The notes under the pieces are model-generated. The model was not told where the DNA came from. It saw only the letters and a list, made by a program, of their open reading frames with translations, and did no database searches. A stretch of DNA of 64,000 bases from Coriobacteriaceae bacterium (GTDB lineage: Bacteria; Actinomycetota; Coriobacteriia; Coriobacteriales; Coriobacteriaceae), in NCBI GenBank assembly GCA_902362275.1, contig CABIWB010000001.1, positions 404,659-468,658 on the forward strand, given 5' to 3'. Both the position numbers and the translations under genes were made by a program. Shown here one piece after another: positions 45,894 through 55,646 of the stretch. Position 1 is the first letter of the stretch, and each line of letters begins with the position of its first letter.

Positions 45894-46187
45894 AGGTATG
45901 TGCTCCTCATCGTTGTTTGTCACCCTATGATAAAGTCTCGCGCCGACTTCCCGCGCGCCGCAGCAAAGTTTCAAAACGTGTTCGATGGCTCGATCTGATA
46001 ACAATAACTCGGCCGCTTTATCCAGTTTGTACTTGACAATCCCTTCGCCGAACGACGTGGTGCCGTTCGCCTACCGTGGTCTTTTATTTTCGCTTGAACA
46101 CGCTAAAGTTGCGTCTCAGCTTTTGGCGCGTTTATTTGGATGCGCGCAGTCGGCGGGTTCGCCCGTCGCGATTTGAAAGGACTTTGT

Positions 46188-46988
46188 ATGGGACTTTTCA
46201 CTGGTAAGACCGTGATCGTCACCGGCGGCGGCAAGGCCACGCTTAAGGACGGTTCTGCTGGCTCCATCGGCTACGGCATCGATATCGCATTTGCCAAGGA
46301 GGGCGCGAACCTCGTCATCACCGGCCGCAACGTCGCCAAGCTCGAGGCCGCCAAGGAGTCTCTCGAGGCCGAGTACGGTGTCAAGGTTCTGCCTGTTCAG
46401 GCCGATGTCTCGGCTGGCCAGGATAACGAGGCCGTCGTCCAGAACGTCATCGACAAGGCCATTGAGGAGTTCGGCCGCATCGACGCCGTCGTCAACAATG
46501 CTCAGGCCAGCGCCTCGGGCGTGACCATCGCCGATCACACCATGGACCAGTTTAACCTGGCCATTTACTCCGGTCTGTATGCTACCTATCTGTATATGCA
46601 GAAGGCCTATCCGCACCTGAAGGAGACCAAGGGCTCCGTGGTCAACTTTGCCTCGGGCGCCGGCCTGTTTGGCAACTACGGCCAGTGCAGCTATGCCGCT
46701 GCCAAGGAGGGCATCCGCGGTCTGACTCGCGTTGCCGCCAACGAGTGGGGCAAGGACGGCATCAACGTCAATATCGTGTGCCCGCTTGCTTGGACCGCTG
46801 CGCTCGAGAACTTCCAGGATGCTTATCCCGAGGCGTTCAAGGCCAACGTTCACATGCCGCCGGCGGGCCATTACGGCGATGCCGAGAAGGAAATCGGCCG
46901 CGTGGTCGTTCAGCTTTGCGGTCCCGACTTTAAGTACATGAACGGCGAGACCGTCACCCTCGAGGGTGGTATGGGCCAGCGGCCTTAG
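46188..46988 (+). CDS. short-chain dehydrogenase/reductase, unknown substrate
   Basis: Classical SDR fold, 266 residues. The nucleotide site starts KTVIVTGGGKATL and is unusual, with extra residues before GSIGYGI. VVNNAQAS is the NNAG-like motif, the catalytic Ser is in VNFASGAG, and SYAAAKEG gives the Tyr-x3-Lys. The C-terminal end is GETVTLEGGMGQ. The Asp/Asn pattern after the beta2 strand (VITGRN) suggests NADP(H), but this is not certain. Gut SDRs include bile-acid dehydrogenases, yet no residue here identifies that substrate. Start 46188 follows GAAAGGA. Confidence 0.9.
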   Translation: MGLFTGKTVIVTGGGKATLKDGSAGSIGYGIDIAFAKEGANLVITGRNVAKLEAAKESLEAEYGVKVLPVQADVSAGQDNEAVVQNVIDKAIEEFGRIDAVVNNAQASASGVTIADHTMDQFNLAIYSGLYATYLYMQKAYPHLKETKGSVVNFASGAGLFGNYGQCSYAAAKEGIRGLTRVAANEWGKDGINVNIVCPLAWTAALENFQDAYPEAFKANVHMPPAGHYGDAEKEIGRVVVQLCGPDFKYMNGETVTLEGGMGQRP

Positions 46989-46990
46989 GG

Positions 46991-47160
46991 GTTACGCGGT
47001 TTTACCAAACCGCGTAACCAGTTGACGCTGCAAACCCGCCAGAGCGGCAATCTGCCTTTCAACTTCGGCGGCATGACCAGAAGGTCAATGCCGCCTCGTT
47101 TCAAGGCACCTTGCTCGCTTTGGCGGGTTTTCGCTGTCGGTGCCATAACATCGGCGTTGC
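46991..47160 (+). repeat. four-helix structured repeat, copy B
   Basis: Same layout as copy A: GTTACGCGGTTT/AAACCGCGTAAC (46991-47018); AAACCCGCCAGAGCG (47032-47046) with CGCTTTGGCGGGTTT (47116-47130); TGCCTT (47053) with AAGGCA (47103); and GGCGGCATGACC/GGTCAATGCCGCC (47067-47095). The paired bases differ from copy A yet stay complementary, apart from one G-U. It begins 2 bases after the SDR stop. The rest of 46989-47425 holds a GGGGAC repeat cluster and the tgt promoter. Confidence 0.8.
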
Positions 47161-47187
47161 CTTGGTTGTTGGAAATGATCCCAGATG

Positions 47188-47319
47188 TAGTCATTGGGGA
47201 CGTTCTTAAACGACTAGTCAAAAGGGATGCTCTTGCCGGCACTTGGGGACAGTCCCTAAGTGCCGGCAGATTGGGACACTCCTTTGCAAGATGGCGCTGA
47301 AGAATGTCCCCAACGACTA
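47188..47319. repeat. GGGGAC-family repeat with a second palindrome inserted
   Basis: The outer arms at 47188-47207 and 47300-47319 are the same 20-mer pair as at 44057-44112 (18 of 20 pair). A near-perfect 35-base palindrome, TGCCGGCACTTGGGGAC and its complement, is nested at 47234-47268. It looks like a REP doublet that took up another REP hairpin. Confidence 0.75.
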
Positions 47320-47382
47320 GCGCGGGAACCTGATCCTAATGCACCAGTTTCTGTCGAGTCGGTGCTTCTTGCGGGTTGCCCG

Positions 47383-47388
47383 TATAAT
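47383..47388 (+). promoter_or_regulatory. -10 element upstream of tgt
   Basis: A perfect TATAAT lies 38 bases before the tgt ATG. No clear -35 is present at the expected place. A TTGCGG-like stretch lies closer than normal. Confidence 0.45.
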
Positions 47389-47425
47389 GGTTTGCGTATG
47401 AACCACAACCAAGGAGTTCCAGTTT

Positions 47426-48565
<1,140 letters not shown>

Positions 48566-48712
48566 GAGCCGCGGACGCTTGCGGGGCGCGAGCAACGGCA
48601 AAGGTCAAGCGGCGATCGGGCGTCGCGTTCGCTAACACCGTCTGCGCGACCGCTGACCGATAGCTTGCAAGCACTTGATGCATCGTGGGTACCATACCGA
48701 ATAGTTGATGTT

Positions 48713-48750
48713 CGGGCGGGTGTTTGGCGCATGGCGTCGACCCCGCCCGT
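48713..48750 (+). terminator. terminator-like hairpin before the LOG-family gene
   Basis: The arms CGGGCGGG and CCCGCCCG are followed by TTTCTATTTT. It is 150 bases past tgt and 24 bases before the next start. It may be a tgt terminator or a leader attenuator. Confidence 0.55.
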
Positions 48751-48773
48751 TTCTATTTTCGATAGGAGTACCC

Positions 48774-49532
48774 ATGATTAAGAACGAGAATGTCGAGGGC
48801 GAGCCTGCCTACGACGAGACGTACCGCCGCGGTCCCGTGGTCATGCGCGGCCCCATGATTCCCAAGGACAACACCTACGCCAACCTGCTGGCGCCCGAGG
48901 AGTCGACCGACTGGCTGCATGCCGATCCGTGGCGCGTACTGCGCATCCAGGCCGAGTTCGTCGACGGCTTTGGCGCGCTGGCCGAGCTCGGACCTGCGGT
49001 GACCATCTTCGGTAGCGCCCGCACGTCCAAGACCGATCCGCTCTACAAGGCGGCGCGCACGGTCGGTCGCAAGATTGCCCAGCGTGGCGTGGCGGTTATC
49101 ACCGGTGGCGGCCCCGGCATCATGGAAGCGGCCAACAGGGGAGCGGCGAGTGTCAACGGCAAGTCAGTTGGCCTGGGCATTGAATTGCCGCACGAGCAGG
49201 GGCTCAACAAATACGTAAACCTCGGTATGGATTTCCGTTACTTCTTTGTGCGCAAAACCATGTTCGTTAAGTACAGCTCGGGCGCCATCGTATTTCCCGG
49301 CGGCTTTGGCACACTCGACGAGATGTTCGAGGTCCTCACGCTGGTGCAGACGCACAAGGTCAAGCGCATGCCGCTCGTTTTGGTGGGCAGCGAGTACTGG
49401 CAGGGCCTGTTCGACTGGCTCAACGGCCCGGTAATGAGCGCCGGTATGATTAGCCCGCTCGACCCGGATCTGGTACACATTACCGACGACCTCAACGAGG
49501 CCGTCAACATCGCCCTGAGCGGGCTGATGTAG
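48774..49532 (+). CDS. LOG-family nucleotide phosphoribohydrolase-like protein
   Basis: LOG proteins release free bases from nucleoside 5'-monophosphates. The 252-residue protein has the signature GGGPGIMEAANRGA and the PGGFGTLDE motif. An N-terminal extension of about 75 residues (including VVMRGPMIPKDN) is present. It is often labelled 'lysine decarboxylase', a name not supported by biochemistry. The bacterial substrate is uncertain. Start 48774 follows GATAGGAG. Confidence 0.9.
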   Translation: MIKNENVEGEPAYDETYRRGPVVMRGPMIPKDNTYANLLAPEESTDWLHADPWRVLRIQAEFVDGFGALAELGPAVTIFGSARTSKTDPLYKAARTVGRKIAQRGVAVITGGGPGIMEAANRGAASVNGKSVGLGIELPHEQGLNKYVNLGMDFRYFFVRKTMFVKYSSGAIVFPGGFGTLDEMFEVLTLVQTHKVKRMPLVLVGSEYWQGLFDWLNGPVMSAGMISPLDPDLVHITDDLNEAVNIALSGLM

Positions 49533-49565
49533 AGCGAGCGTGCCTGTCGTTGTAGTAATGTGAAC

Positions 49566-49615
49566 GGCAGGCTGATGCTATTTAACATCAGTCTGCCATC
49601 TAAACTGGGTATACT
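49566..49615 (+). promoter_or_regulatory. operator palindrome and -10 of the toxin-antitoxin operon
   Basis: A 32-base palindrome, GGCAG-CTGATG and CATCAG-CTGCC (49566-49597), is followed by TATACT at 49610-49615. It lies 32 bases before the antitoxin start. DinJ/RelB-type antitoxins bind such sites for autoregulation. Confidence 0.6.
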
Positions 49616-49646
49616 GATGCAAAAGACGAGGGCGAGGAGGTCGCGT

Positions 49647-49946
49647 ATGTCTACTGCAACGGTTAAGCCCACGACGGTTCGCATCGAAGAGGGGCTCAAG
49701 GAACAGGCGACTGAGTTCTTGGATACGGTTGGTCTGAGTCTCAATTCGTATCTCAACCTTGCTGTTCGGCAGCTGGTAAATCAACGAAAGATTCCTTTTG
49801 AGATCGTAGGAAGGGCGGAGGTGCCCAACGAGGCGACGAGACGCGCCATGGTGATCGCCGAGGCTCATGAGTTGGGGATTTTGCCGGACGACAGCCCGTC
49901 ATTCAATAACGCTGATGAGCTTATATCGTTCCTCGATGAGGACTAG
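49647..49946 (+). CDS. RelB/DinJ family antitoxin
   Basis: The 99-residue protein has a ribbon-helix-helix N terminus (TVRIEEGLKEQATEFLDTVG, SLNSYLNLAVRQLV) and an acidic C-terminal toxin-binding part (NADELISFLDED). GAGGAGG precedes the ATG. It ends 2 bases before the toxin gene. It is expected to bind the palindrome upstream and to neutralise the toxin. Confidence 0.92.
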   Translation: MSTATVKPTTVRIEEGLKEQATEFLDTVGLSLNSYLNLAVRQLVNQRKIPFEIVGRAEVPNEATRRAMVIAEAHELGILPDDSPSFNNADELISFLDED

Positions 49947-49948
49947 CG

Positions 49949-50257
49949 ATGTTTGAGATTAAAGTCGAGGCTCAGTTTAAGGCGGATTACAAACGGACGA
50001 TGCGCATCCATCCGCAGCTAAAAACCAAGTTTAAGGCGGCAGTTGCAGAGCTTGCGGCTCACGGTTCGCTTCCCGCGGAATATGGTGCCCACGAGCTTTC
50101 AAACCCGGGCGGCAATTACAACGGCCACATCGATTTCCATCTATCCGATGGCTTGGTCGATGTGGTCGTTCTCTACTTGCCGCATAAGACTAATCCTGTG
50201 ATCCGGCTGGTCAGAATGGGCTCGCATGATGAACTGTTCCAAGGCCCGCAGGGCTGA
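49949..50257 (+). CDS. YafQ/RelE family mRNA-interferase toxin
   Basis: These small RNases cleave mRNA on the ribosome. The 102-residue protein begins FEIKVEAQFKADYKRTMRIH. It has the family core NYNGHIDFHLSDGLVDVVVLY and ends VIRLVRMGSHDELF. The catalytic-type histidine, Asp and Arg pattern (HIDFHL, GSHDELF) fits YafQ. It is 2 bases after the antitoxin, and the 3' end abuts an inverted repeat at 50271. Confidence 0.92.
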   Translation: MFEIKVEAQFKADYKRTMRIHPQLKTKFKAAVAELAAHGSLPAEYGAHELSNPGGNYNGHIDFHLSDGLVDVVVLYLPHKTNPVIRLVRMGSHDELFQGPQG

Positions 50258-50270
50258 TTACCCGCTTTTA

Positions 50271-50336
50271 AGTTGCGGTGGAATAGGGACTGATTTGCGG
50301 TTGATTAGCCAAGGCAGCCCCTATTCCACCGCAACT
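50271..50336. repeat. AGTTGCGGTGGAATAG hairpin, copy 1
   Basis: Perfect 18-base arms at 50271-50288 and 50319-50336. A small inner stem (GGTT with AGCC) lies inside. The right arm overlaps the last codons and TAG stop of the primase-helicase gene on the minus strand. Other copies are at 53832 and 57105. Confidence 0.8.
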
Positions 50337-53305
50337 GATAGGGGCGCCACGTTCGTTGCTGCGGCCCCCGGTTCTCCTCGTTGCTGGATTTCGCTCAAAA
50401 ACTCAGCGGCGACTTCGTTGCTTTTGAAACGGATGCTGCAGTCTTCTTTCTTGGGGAATGCCAGCAGCGGGATAGTCCCGTACCAGACAGTTTCCTCGTC
50501 AATCACGGCCGCGCACAGCCGCCCTTTGGCCTTGACGGAATAGTCGACGTTAATCTCGGCAAAAATCGCTTTCGCGTCATCGCGCGGCGGTGAGGCAACA
50601 TAAACCTCAAGGGTAATCCCACGGGCAGCTGCGCCTGCGAGTGTGGCGGTGAGTTTCGTGAGGCATGCGGCGGATGCGTAGGATGCGGCTATGAAGGCGC
50701 TCTTTGTGGCACCGGTGATGTCTTTAATAAATGCCTCAATAGCGTTTGCCGGCTCTATGAGGATGTTGTAATCGGGTTGCTCACTGTCCTCTGCTGAATA
50801 AATTTCGTACCCCAACTTGGCGTACGTCTTGAGTCTTTTCTGGTACATGCGGGCGAGCATGGGTATCGACAGGTCAATGTAGTCGAATATCTCAACCTGT
50901 TGCTTGCCCTCGTGGCTTCTATGCAGTCTGCCCACCTGCTGCGTTACGCTGCCGTCCCAAGATATCGGCGTGGCAATGAAAAGGGTGTCAAGGTAGGACA
51001 GATCGAAGCCCTCGCTCAGAAGGCTTTCGGTGGCGACGATGATTCGATGTTCATGCTCAAAGCCGGGAAGACTGTTCAGTATCGCTTTTCTTTCTTTGGC
51101 GCCGATTTCTCCGGTTAAGAGTATGGGCTCATGTCTGCGATCATTGAGCAACCTGAACAGTTCCTCAGCATGCTTTTTCCTTTTGGATAGTATGAGCGGA
51201 TGCCGACCGTTTGACGCTGTTTCGAGGGCGTCATCGACAATCAATTCGTTTCTTGCCGCATGTTCACACAGCAGATCGAGAATCTGATTGAAGCTTGCAC
51301 CCGGCTCGTAGGCGGATAGCCGAATGCCGGTAAATCTCGGTCGCACGATGCGCTGGATGCCCTGCTGAATTACCTGCGTTTTTGGATCGATGGCATAGCG
51401 AAGCGGGCCGCAGAGCATCGAGAGCGCCCGCGTGAGCCCGTCGGAGCGCTCGGGTGTCGCGGAGAGGCCATATACATATTTGGCTGGAGCGGACTTGAGG
51501 ACGAGCTCGAGCTGTGGCGCGGCAGCATGGTGGCATTCGTCGCAGATAATGAGGCCGTAATTGCGAACAAGGTCCTTAACTACCGGCTCCCCGGTTTGGG
51601 AGTCTTTGCCAGATAGCGACTGAAAGGAAGCAACGTCAATAAGGCCGCTGACGGCGGTTTTGCCCCCTCCGATTTGTCCAATAAGGGGAGGTTGCTTTTT
51701 GCTGATTCGTCCTTTTGGCGTTCGGACTGGCTCTCTGGTGTCCGTAATGTCGAGAAATCGTTCGAGCTGCGATTTCCATTGGGTTATGAGCGCAGTCTTT
51801 GGAACAATGACGAGCGCCGGAAGACCAACGGCGGCAATAAGATAAGCTCCGATGACGGTTTTACCGAAGCCCGTTGGCGCAGACATGATTCCGTCTTCGT
51901 ATTCAAGCATCTGGTCGGCGGCAATTTGCTGTTCGGGATGAAGGACCCCTTTGAATGCCATTTCAATTGGATTGCCCGTGCTGCGTTCGTCTGAATAATG
52001 GGCAGTAACGTGGGCTTCTTGAATCAGCTGCTCAAGTTGGGCTTTGCAGCCTCTGGGAATCGCGACGCGGCCATCTCTAAGTTCGCTGAGGTCTATGAGT
52101 CGCGGTTTGCCGAATACTGATTGATGCATAGATTGCGCACGGAAGAACTCCGGGTTGGCAAATGTCGCAAGCCTGCGGACTTCCATTTGGGCTGCCGGGC
52201 TCAGAGACTTTTCGGGGATGTAGAGCATATCGGCTTGTGTGACGGGCAGGTTCGAGGGGAAGTCTCGTGGCGTGAGCGGGAGCCGCTTTCGTGGCTTTTG
52301 GACATTGCGCCTGGTTTTGTTTGTCGCTGCAGCTGTTGCTATTCCAGGCAGTTTGTTTTCGGTGTCCTCGATCAGACGATCCACCGTCGCACGCGAGATT
52401 AGTCGGATTTGCGAAAGGTAAAGCCATTGGTCGGGAAAGGGCTCGAATCGTTCGTCAACAAATACGCTGTTTCCTTCCCGCTGCGCTTTTCCCTGAAAGG
52501 GCAGCGCAATGAGATTTCCAAAGCCGCCCTCAGGAATGGTGGACTGCGCGGGTATCATTCGGTCAAAGGCTTCGAAGGTGATTGTCTTGTTGAGTGCCGC
52601 TGCTTCGGCGATAAGGCAGCTACCGAAATCTCGTGCTGTCTTTGCGTTTATAGGTTCTAGGAAGAAAAACCAGATATGCGCGCCGTTGCCTGACCTTGAT
52701 CGCTCGACCGCAGCGTTAATTCCATGGTTTTTTACGACAAGCCTGATAGCGTTTGTCGCTTCTTTCCAATCGGCTTTGTCAAAATCAATGATAAGGACAT
52801 TTGTGTTGCAGTCTTTGTCGAGAACATATTGACCTATGACGTCCCGGAGCCTGTCGTCGCTGCCTTTGAAATGAGCGATAATAGCGGCATCGTTCATTTC
52901 AAGGAATGTGCGGCTGCGACATTCTGCGCATTTAATTCTCTGATGGCTTGCTTTGGGACAAATGCCTGGCTTCCACTCATTTGCACAGGCAGGTGTATAG
53001 CCGATGCCTCCGTCTTTTCTGCGATACCCGTGAGCGTGCACATCTTTGCGGCCGGTAAAAAGATTGCGAAAGAGCTCGAGTTTGTCGCGCGCCGGGCTCG
53101 CACTGGTGACAATGCCCTCGACCTGAGTCCGCTCGTCGAAAGATTCCCCAGCTCTCTTCCATTCCTCGAGCGTTGCGTAGCGGATGTCTGGACCGTTGCT
53201 GCAGATGACAATTTGCTTGTGGGGATTTGAAGCATGGCCGACCACTTTATTGAATTTGAAGAGCGCGCCCCCAAAGAGGGCGTATTGATGCGTTTCGTTA
53301 CTCAT
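50321..53305 (-). CDS. TOTE-type primase-helicase fusion, conflict-system candidate
   Basis: AEP-type primase fused to an SF2 helicase and a PLD-like tail; this family is predicted to act in anti-mobile-element conflict. About 994 residues from 53305 (MSNETHQYA); 53356 is possible. In order: a zinc site (CPKASHQRIKCAEC), primase motifs with DFD (VLIIDFDKADW) and SGNGAHIWFFF, then GGFGNLIALPFQ. Helicase motifs follow: Walker A SAPTGFGKT, DECHHAAAP, SATPERSDG and QQVGRLHR. The C-terminal domain resembles PLD but its His and Lys are replaced (RLCAAVIDEETVWYGT). It is flanked by low-GC DNA and repeats, and its 3' end lies inside a repeat arm. Confidence 0.88.
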   Translation of the reverse strand: MSNETHQYALFGGALFKFNKVVGHASNPHKQIVICSNGPDIRYATLEEWKRAGESFDERTQVEGIVTSASPARDKLELFRNLFTGRKDVHAHGYRRKDGGIGYTPACANEWKPGICPKASHQRIKCAECRSRTFLEMNDAAIIAHFKGSDDRLRDVIGQYVLDKDCNTNVLIIDFDKADWKEATNAIRLVVKNHGINAAVERSRSGNGAHIWFFFLEPINAKTARDFGSCLIAEAAALNKTITFEAFDRMIPAQSTIPEGGFGNLIALPFQGKAQREGNSVFVDERFEPFPDQWLYLSQIRLISRATVDRLIEDTENKLPGIATAAATNKTRRNVQKPRKRLPLTPRDFPSNLPVTQADMLYIPEKSLSPAAQMEVRRLATFANPEFFRAQSMHQSVFGKPRLIDLSELRDGRVAIPRGCKAQLEQLIQEAHVTAHYSDERSTGNPIEMAFKGVLHPEQQIAADQMLEYEDGIMSAPTGFGKTVIGAYLIAAVGLPALVIVPKTALITQWKSQLERFLDITDTREPVRTPKGRISKKQPPLIGQIGGGKTAVSGLIDVASFQSLSGKDSQTGEPVVKDLVRNYGLIICDECHHAAAPQLELVLKSAPAKYVYGLSATPERSDGLTRALSMLCGPLRYAIDPKTQVIQQGIQRIVRPRFTGIRLSAYEPGASFNQILDLLCEHAARNELIVDDALETASNGRHPLILSKRKKHAEELFRLLNDRRHEPILLTGEIGAKERKAILNSLPGFEHEHRIIVATESLLSEGFDLSYLDTLFIATPISWDGSVTQQVGRLHRSHEGKQQVEIFDYIDLSIPMLARMYQKRLKTYAKLGYEIYSAEDSEQPDYNILIEPANAIEAFIKDITGATKSAFIAASYASAACLTKLTATLAGAAARGITLEVYVASPPRDDAKAIFAEINVDYSVKAKGRLCAAVIDEETVWYGTIPLLAFPKKEDCSIRFKSNEVAAEFLSEIQQRGEPGAAATNVAPLSVAVE

Positions 53306-53522
53306 CTGAATGCCATTCTTATAAGCGTTCGCTGAGATGAGGGTACGGCATTTCACTTTTTCAGATACTCGGCATTGATTGCGGTTCGGTTAATAGCGAG
53401 GTGTCATTCCGTGAACGGTATGACACACGCTGTCAAAACGCACTGCAGCCGTCGTTAAGTGATTTTTGAGACTTTATGGTGGGTCGGAGATACAGAGAGT
53501 GTGCCTCAAAGAGACCCTGTGT

Positions 53523-53734
53523 GCAAAAAATGGCAAATATGAGTACTGCTGCTTGGTCAACAACATATCATCAGGAAAGTATTTAAAACCAATTGACTGA
53601 GATTTTGTATATCCAACCCCTTAAACGCGACGATTCAGTGCTTTATGGCGTTTGAAAACGGTGGAAGTGGGCACTTTCAGTCAGATATTGCTGTTACTAA
53701 ATTTGTGACAGTACTCATATTTGCCATTTTTTGC
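53523..53734. repeat. MITE-like element with 26-base perfect inverted ends
   Basis: GCAAAAAATGGCAAATATGA plus GTACTG at 53523-53548 is exactly complementary to 53709-53734. The 160-base interior is AT-rich with no credible gene. There is no clear target duplication. It lies in the 53306-53911 gap beside the primase-helicase. The gap otherwise holds only the gene's promoter region and the hairpin at 53832. Confidence 0.75.
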
Positions 53735-53831
53735 CCACTGGGTATCGCTCGGAGGCCAATCAAAGCTCTCCAAGCAGCAGGGAGTGTGCCAATTGCCAAT
53801 AAATATCTTGTATGTGGATGACACACTAAAA

Positions 53832-53897
53832 AGTTGCGGTGGAATAGGGATTGATTTGCGGCTGATGAGCCAAAAACAGTCTCTATTCCACCGCAAG
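53832..53897. repeat. AGTTGCGGTGGAATAG hairpin, copy 2
   Basis: The left arm AGTTGCGGTGGAATAG pairs with CTATTCCACCGCAA at 53882-53896. The inner stem GGCT/AGCC is perfect here, where copy 1 has a wobble. It is next to the DegV stop at 53912. Confidence 0.75.
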
Positions 53898-53911
53898 TGG
53901 TAAGGATGCCC

Positions 53912-54772
53912 CTAGTGGATGGGCTGGTAGCGGGGGCAGTAGCTGATGGCGATGGCGTCGGCGCCTACATGGGTGGCGATGGTGCAGCCGATGGGGCCGG
54001 TGCCGGCGTCTACATGGTCTTGGCCTGCGAGCGCTTGGCTGACGAGTTCCTGCTCCTCGGCGGCGCCGGTCGTGAGCACACGCACGCTTGAGCCTGGGTG
54101 CTCGGTCAAAAACGCGAGGCAATCTGCCATGGTGTTGGCGACGATGCGCTTGGCGCCGCGGCCCTTTTTGATGGCCTTGATCTCGCCCGATTTCCACTCC
54201 GGCGAAACGGCCAGGCGAATGTTGAGCATTTGCGTGAGCTGGCCGGCGAGCTTGGGCGCGCGGCCGTTCTTAACGAGGTTCTCGAGCGTGCGGGGAATCA
54301 GCAGCAGGTGGGCGTCGGGCAGCGTCGCGCGGATCTGCGCCTCGGTCTCGTCCAGGCTGCGGCCGTCCTCGCGCATGGCCAGCGCGTACTCCACCAGCAG
54401 GCCCTCGGCGCCCGAGCCGGTGCGCGAGTCGATGCAGCGCACGTCGAGTTCGTGCGTTTCGGCCGTCAGGCTTGCGTTGGCATAGCAGGCGGACCACTCG
54501 CTGCACAGCGAGATAAAGATTGCGCTGTCGTGGCCGTCAGCACGCACGCGGTCAAAGAGTGCTTTGAACTCGCCGGCACTCGGCTGCGAGGTGTGCGGCA
54601 GCTGCTCAGAGCCGGCCATGCGGGCGACGTATTCCTCGGCGGTAATCTGCACCTGGTCGAGCAGGTCCTCGCCCTCGATAATCACATGTAGCGGAATCAC
54701 GTAAATGCCAAGCTCTTGAGCACGGGCGGGGGAGATGTCCGACGTGGAGTCGGTTATGATGGCAAAAGACAT
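53912..54772 (-). CDS. DegV family fatty-acid-binding protein (second copy)
   Basis: The 286-residue protein shows FAIITDSTSDISPARAQELG, HTSQPSAGEFKALFD, SRTGSGAEGLLVEYA and the C-terminal GTGPIGCTIATHVGADA, all typical of DegV/FakB lipid carriers. Two DegV proteins per genome usually reflect preference for different fatty acids. Start 54772 follows GAAAGG; in-frame sequence further upstream is not conserved. It is divergent from the HAD gene at 54929. Confidence 0.92.
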   Translation of the reverse strand: MSFAIITDSTSDISPARAQELGIYVIPLHVIIEGEDLLDQVQITAEEYVARMAGSEQLPHTSQPSAGEFKALFDRVRADGHDSAIFISLCSEWSACYANASLTAETHELDVRCIDSRTGSGAEGLLVEYALAMREDGRSLDETEAQIRATLPDAHLLLIPRTLENLVKNGRAPKLAGQLTQMLNIRLAVSPEWKSGEIKAIKKGRGAKRIVANTMADCLAFLTEHPGSSVRVLTTGAAEEQELVSQALAGQDHVDAGTGPIGCTIATHVGADAIAISYCPRYQPIH

Positions 54773-54928
54773 AATTGCACCTTTCGTTGGGGCGCGACGG
54801 CGCCGCCTTCTGAGAGCAAAGTGCGACAAGTATAGTGGAGTTGCTCTACAATGCTAGGTTTAATTGTTGAATAGTCAACAGTTTGAAGTGTCGGTGTGGA
54901 AATCATCAACTGGGGAAGAGGGGTGCCG

Positions 54929-55591
54929 ATGGCGGCGCTGGAGATATGCAAGCGGCCGATTGTGCTGTTCGATTTTGACGGCACGGTGGCCGATACGGGT
55001 CGGGCGGTGATGACCTCGACGCGCAAGACGCTGGCTGCGCGCGGGTTTTCGGAGGCGCAGATGGGCGACCTGCGTCGCATGATCGGGCCGCCCCTGTGGA
55101 AGAGCTTTCACGACTTTTATGGCTTCTCCCGCGAGGAGTCGCTTGTGGTGGCCGACGAGTACCGTGCCTTTTTTGACGAGCTGGGACCGGAGGAGTATCC
55201 CGTGTTCGATGGAATCCCCGAGCTGCTGGATGGGTTGGCCGCTCGGGGCAAGCGTATGGCCGTGACGACGTCGCGCATGGAGGCAAAGTGTATCAGCATG
55301 GTGCATGAGCTGGGGCTTTCGCAGTTTGAGGCCGTGGTCGGCATGAATCCGCCGCAGGGTCGCGAGATCAAGGCGGATTCGGTCCGCGATGCGCTGGCGG
55401 CCCTGGGCGCGACCGCGGACGAGGCCGTGATGATTGGTGACCGCTTTAACGACATCGAGGGTGCGCACGCGATGGGCGCGCCGTGTATCGGCATCTATTC
55501 GGGCGCGGCGGCGCCGGGGGAGCATGAGGCCGCGGGTGCCGATGAGGTGGTGCACTCGGTGGCCGAGCTTGCTAAACTTTTCGCTATCTAA
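54929..55591 (+). CDS. HAD family phosphatase
   Basis: The 220-residue Rossmann-type phosphatase has motif I DFDGTVADT, motif II VTTSRM, the Lys of motif III in KADSVRDAL, and motif IV MIGDRFNDIEGA. The cap is helical (RMIGPPLWKSFHDFYG), resembling phosphoglycolate phosphatase-type HADs. The substrate is unknown. It precedes the M20 peptidase gene by 55 bases and may be co-transcribed with it. Confidence 0.9.
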   Translation: MAALEICKRPIVLFDFDGTVADTGRAVMTSTRKTLAARGFSEAQMGDLRRMIGPPLWKSFHDFYGFSREESLVVADEYRAFFDELGPEEYPVFDGIPELLDGLAARGKRMAVTTSRMEAKCISMVHELGLSQFEAVVGMNPPQGREIKADSVRDALAALGATADEAVMIGDRFNDIEGAHAMGAPCIGIYSGAAAPGEHEAAGADEVVHSVAELAKLFAI

Positions 55592-55646
55592 TAGACGTAA
55601 TGTGAGGGGCGGGCGTACCCGTCGCTCATTGGTAAGGAGGTCGTCC

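Noticed and set aside
46188-46988. Bile-acid 7-beta-hydroxysteroid dehydrogenase
   Set aside because: The sequence does not resemble the Collinsella enzyme as I recall it; only the general SDR family is supported.
53681-53896. 71-codon minus-strand frame
   Set aside because: Built from parts of two inverted repeats; no ribosome site.
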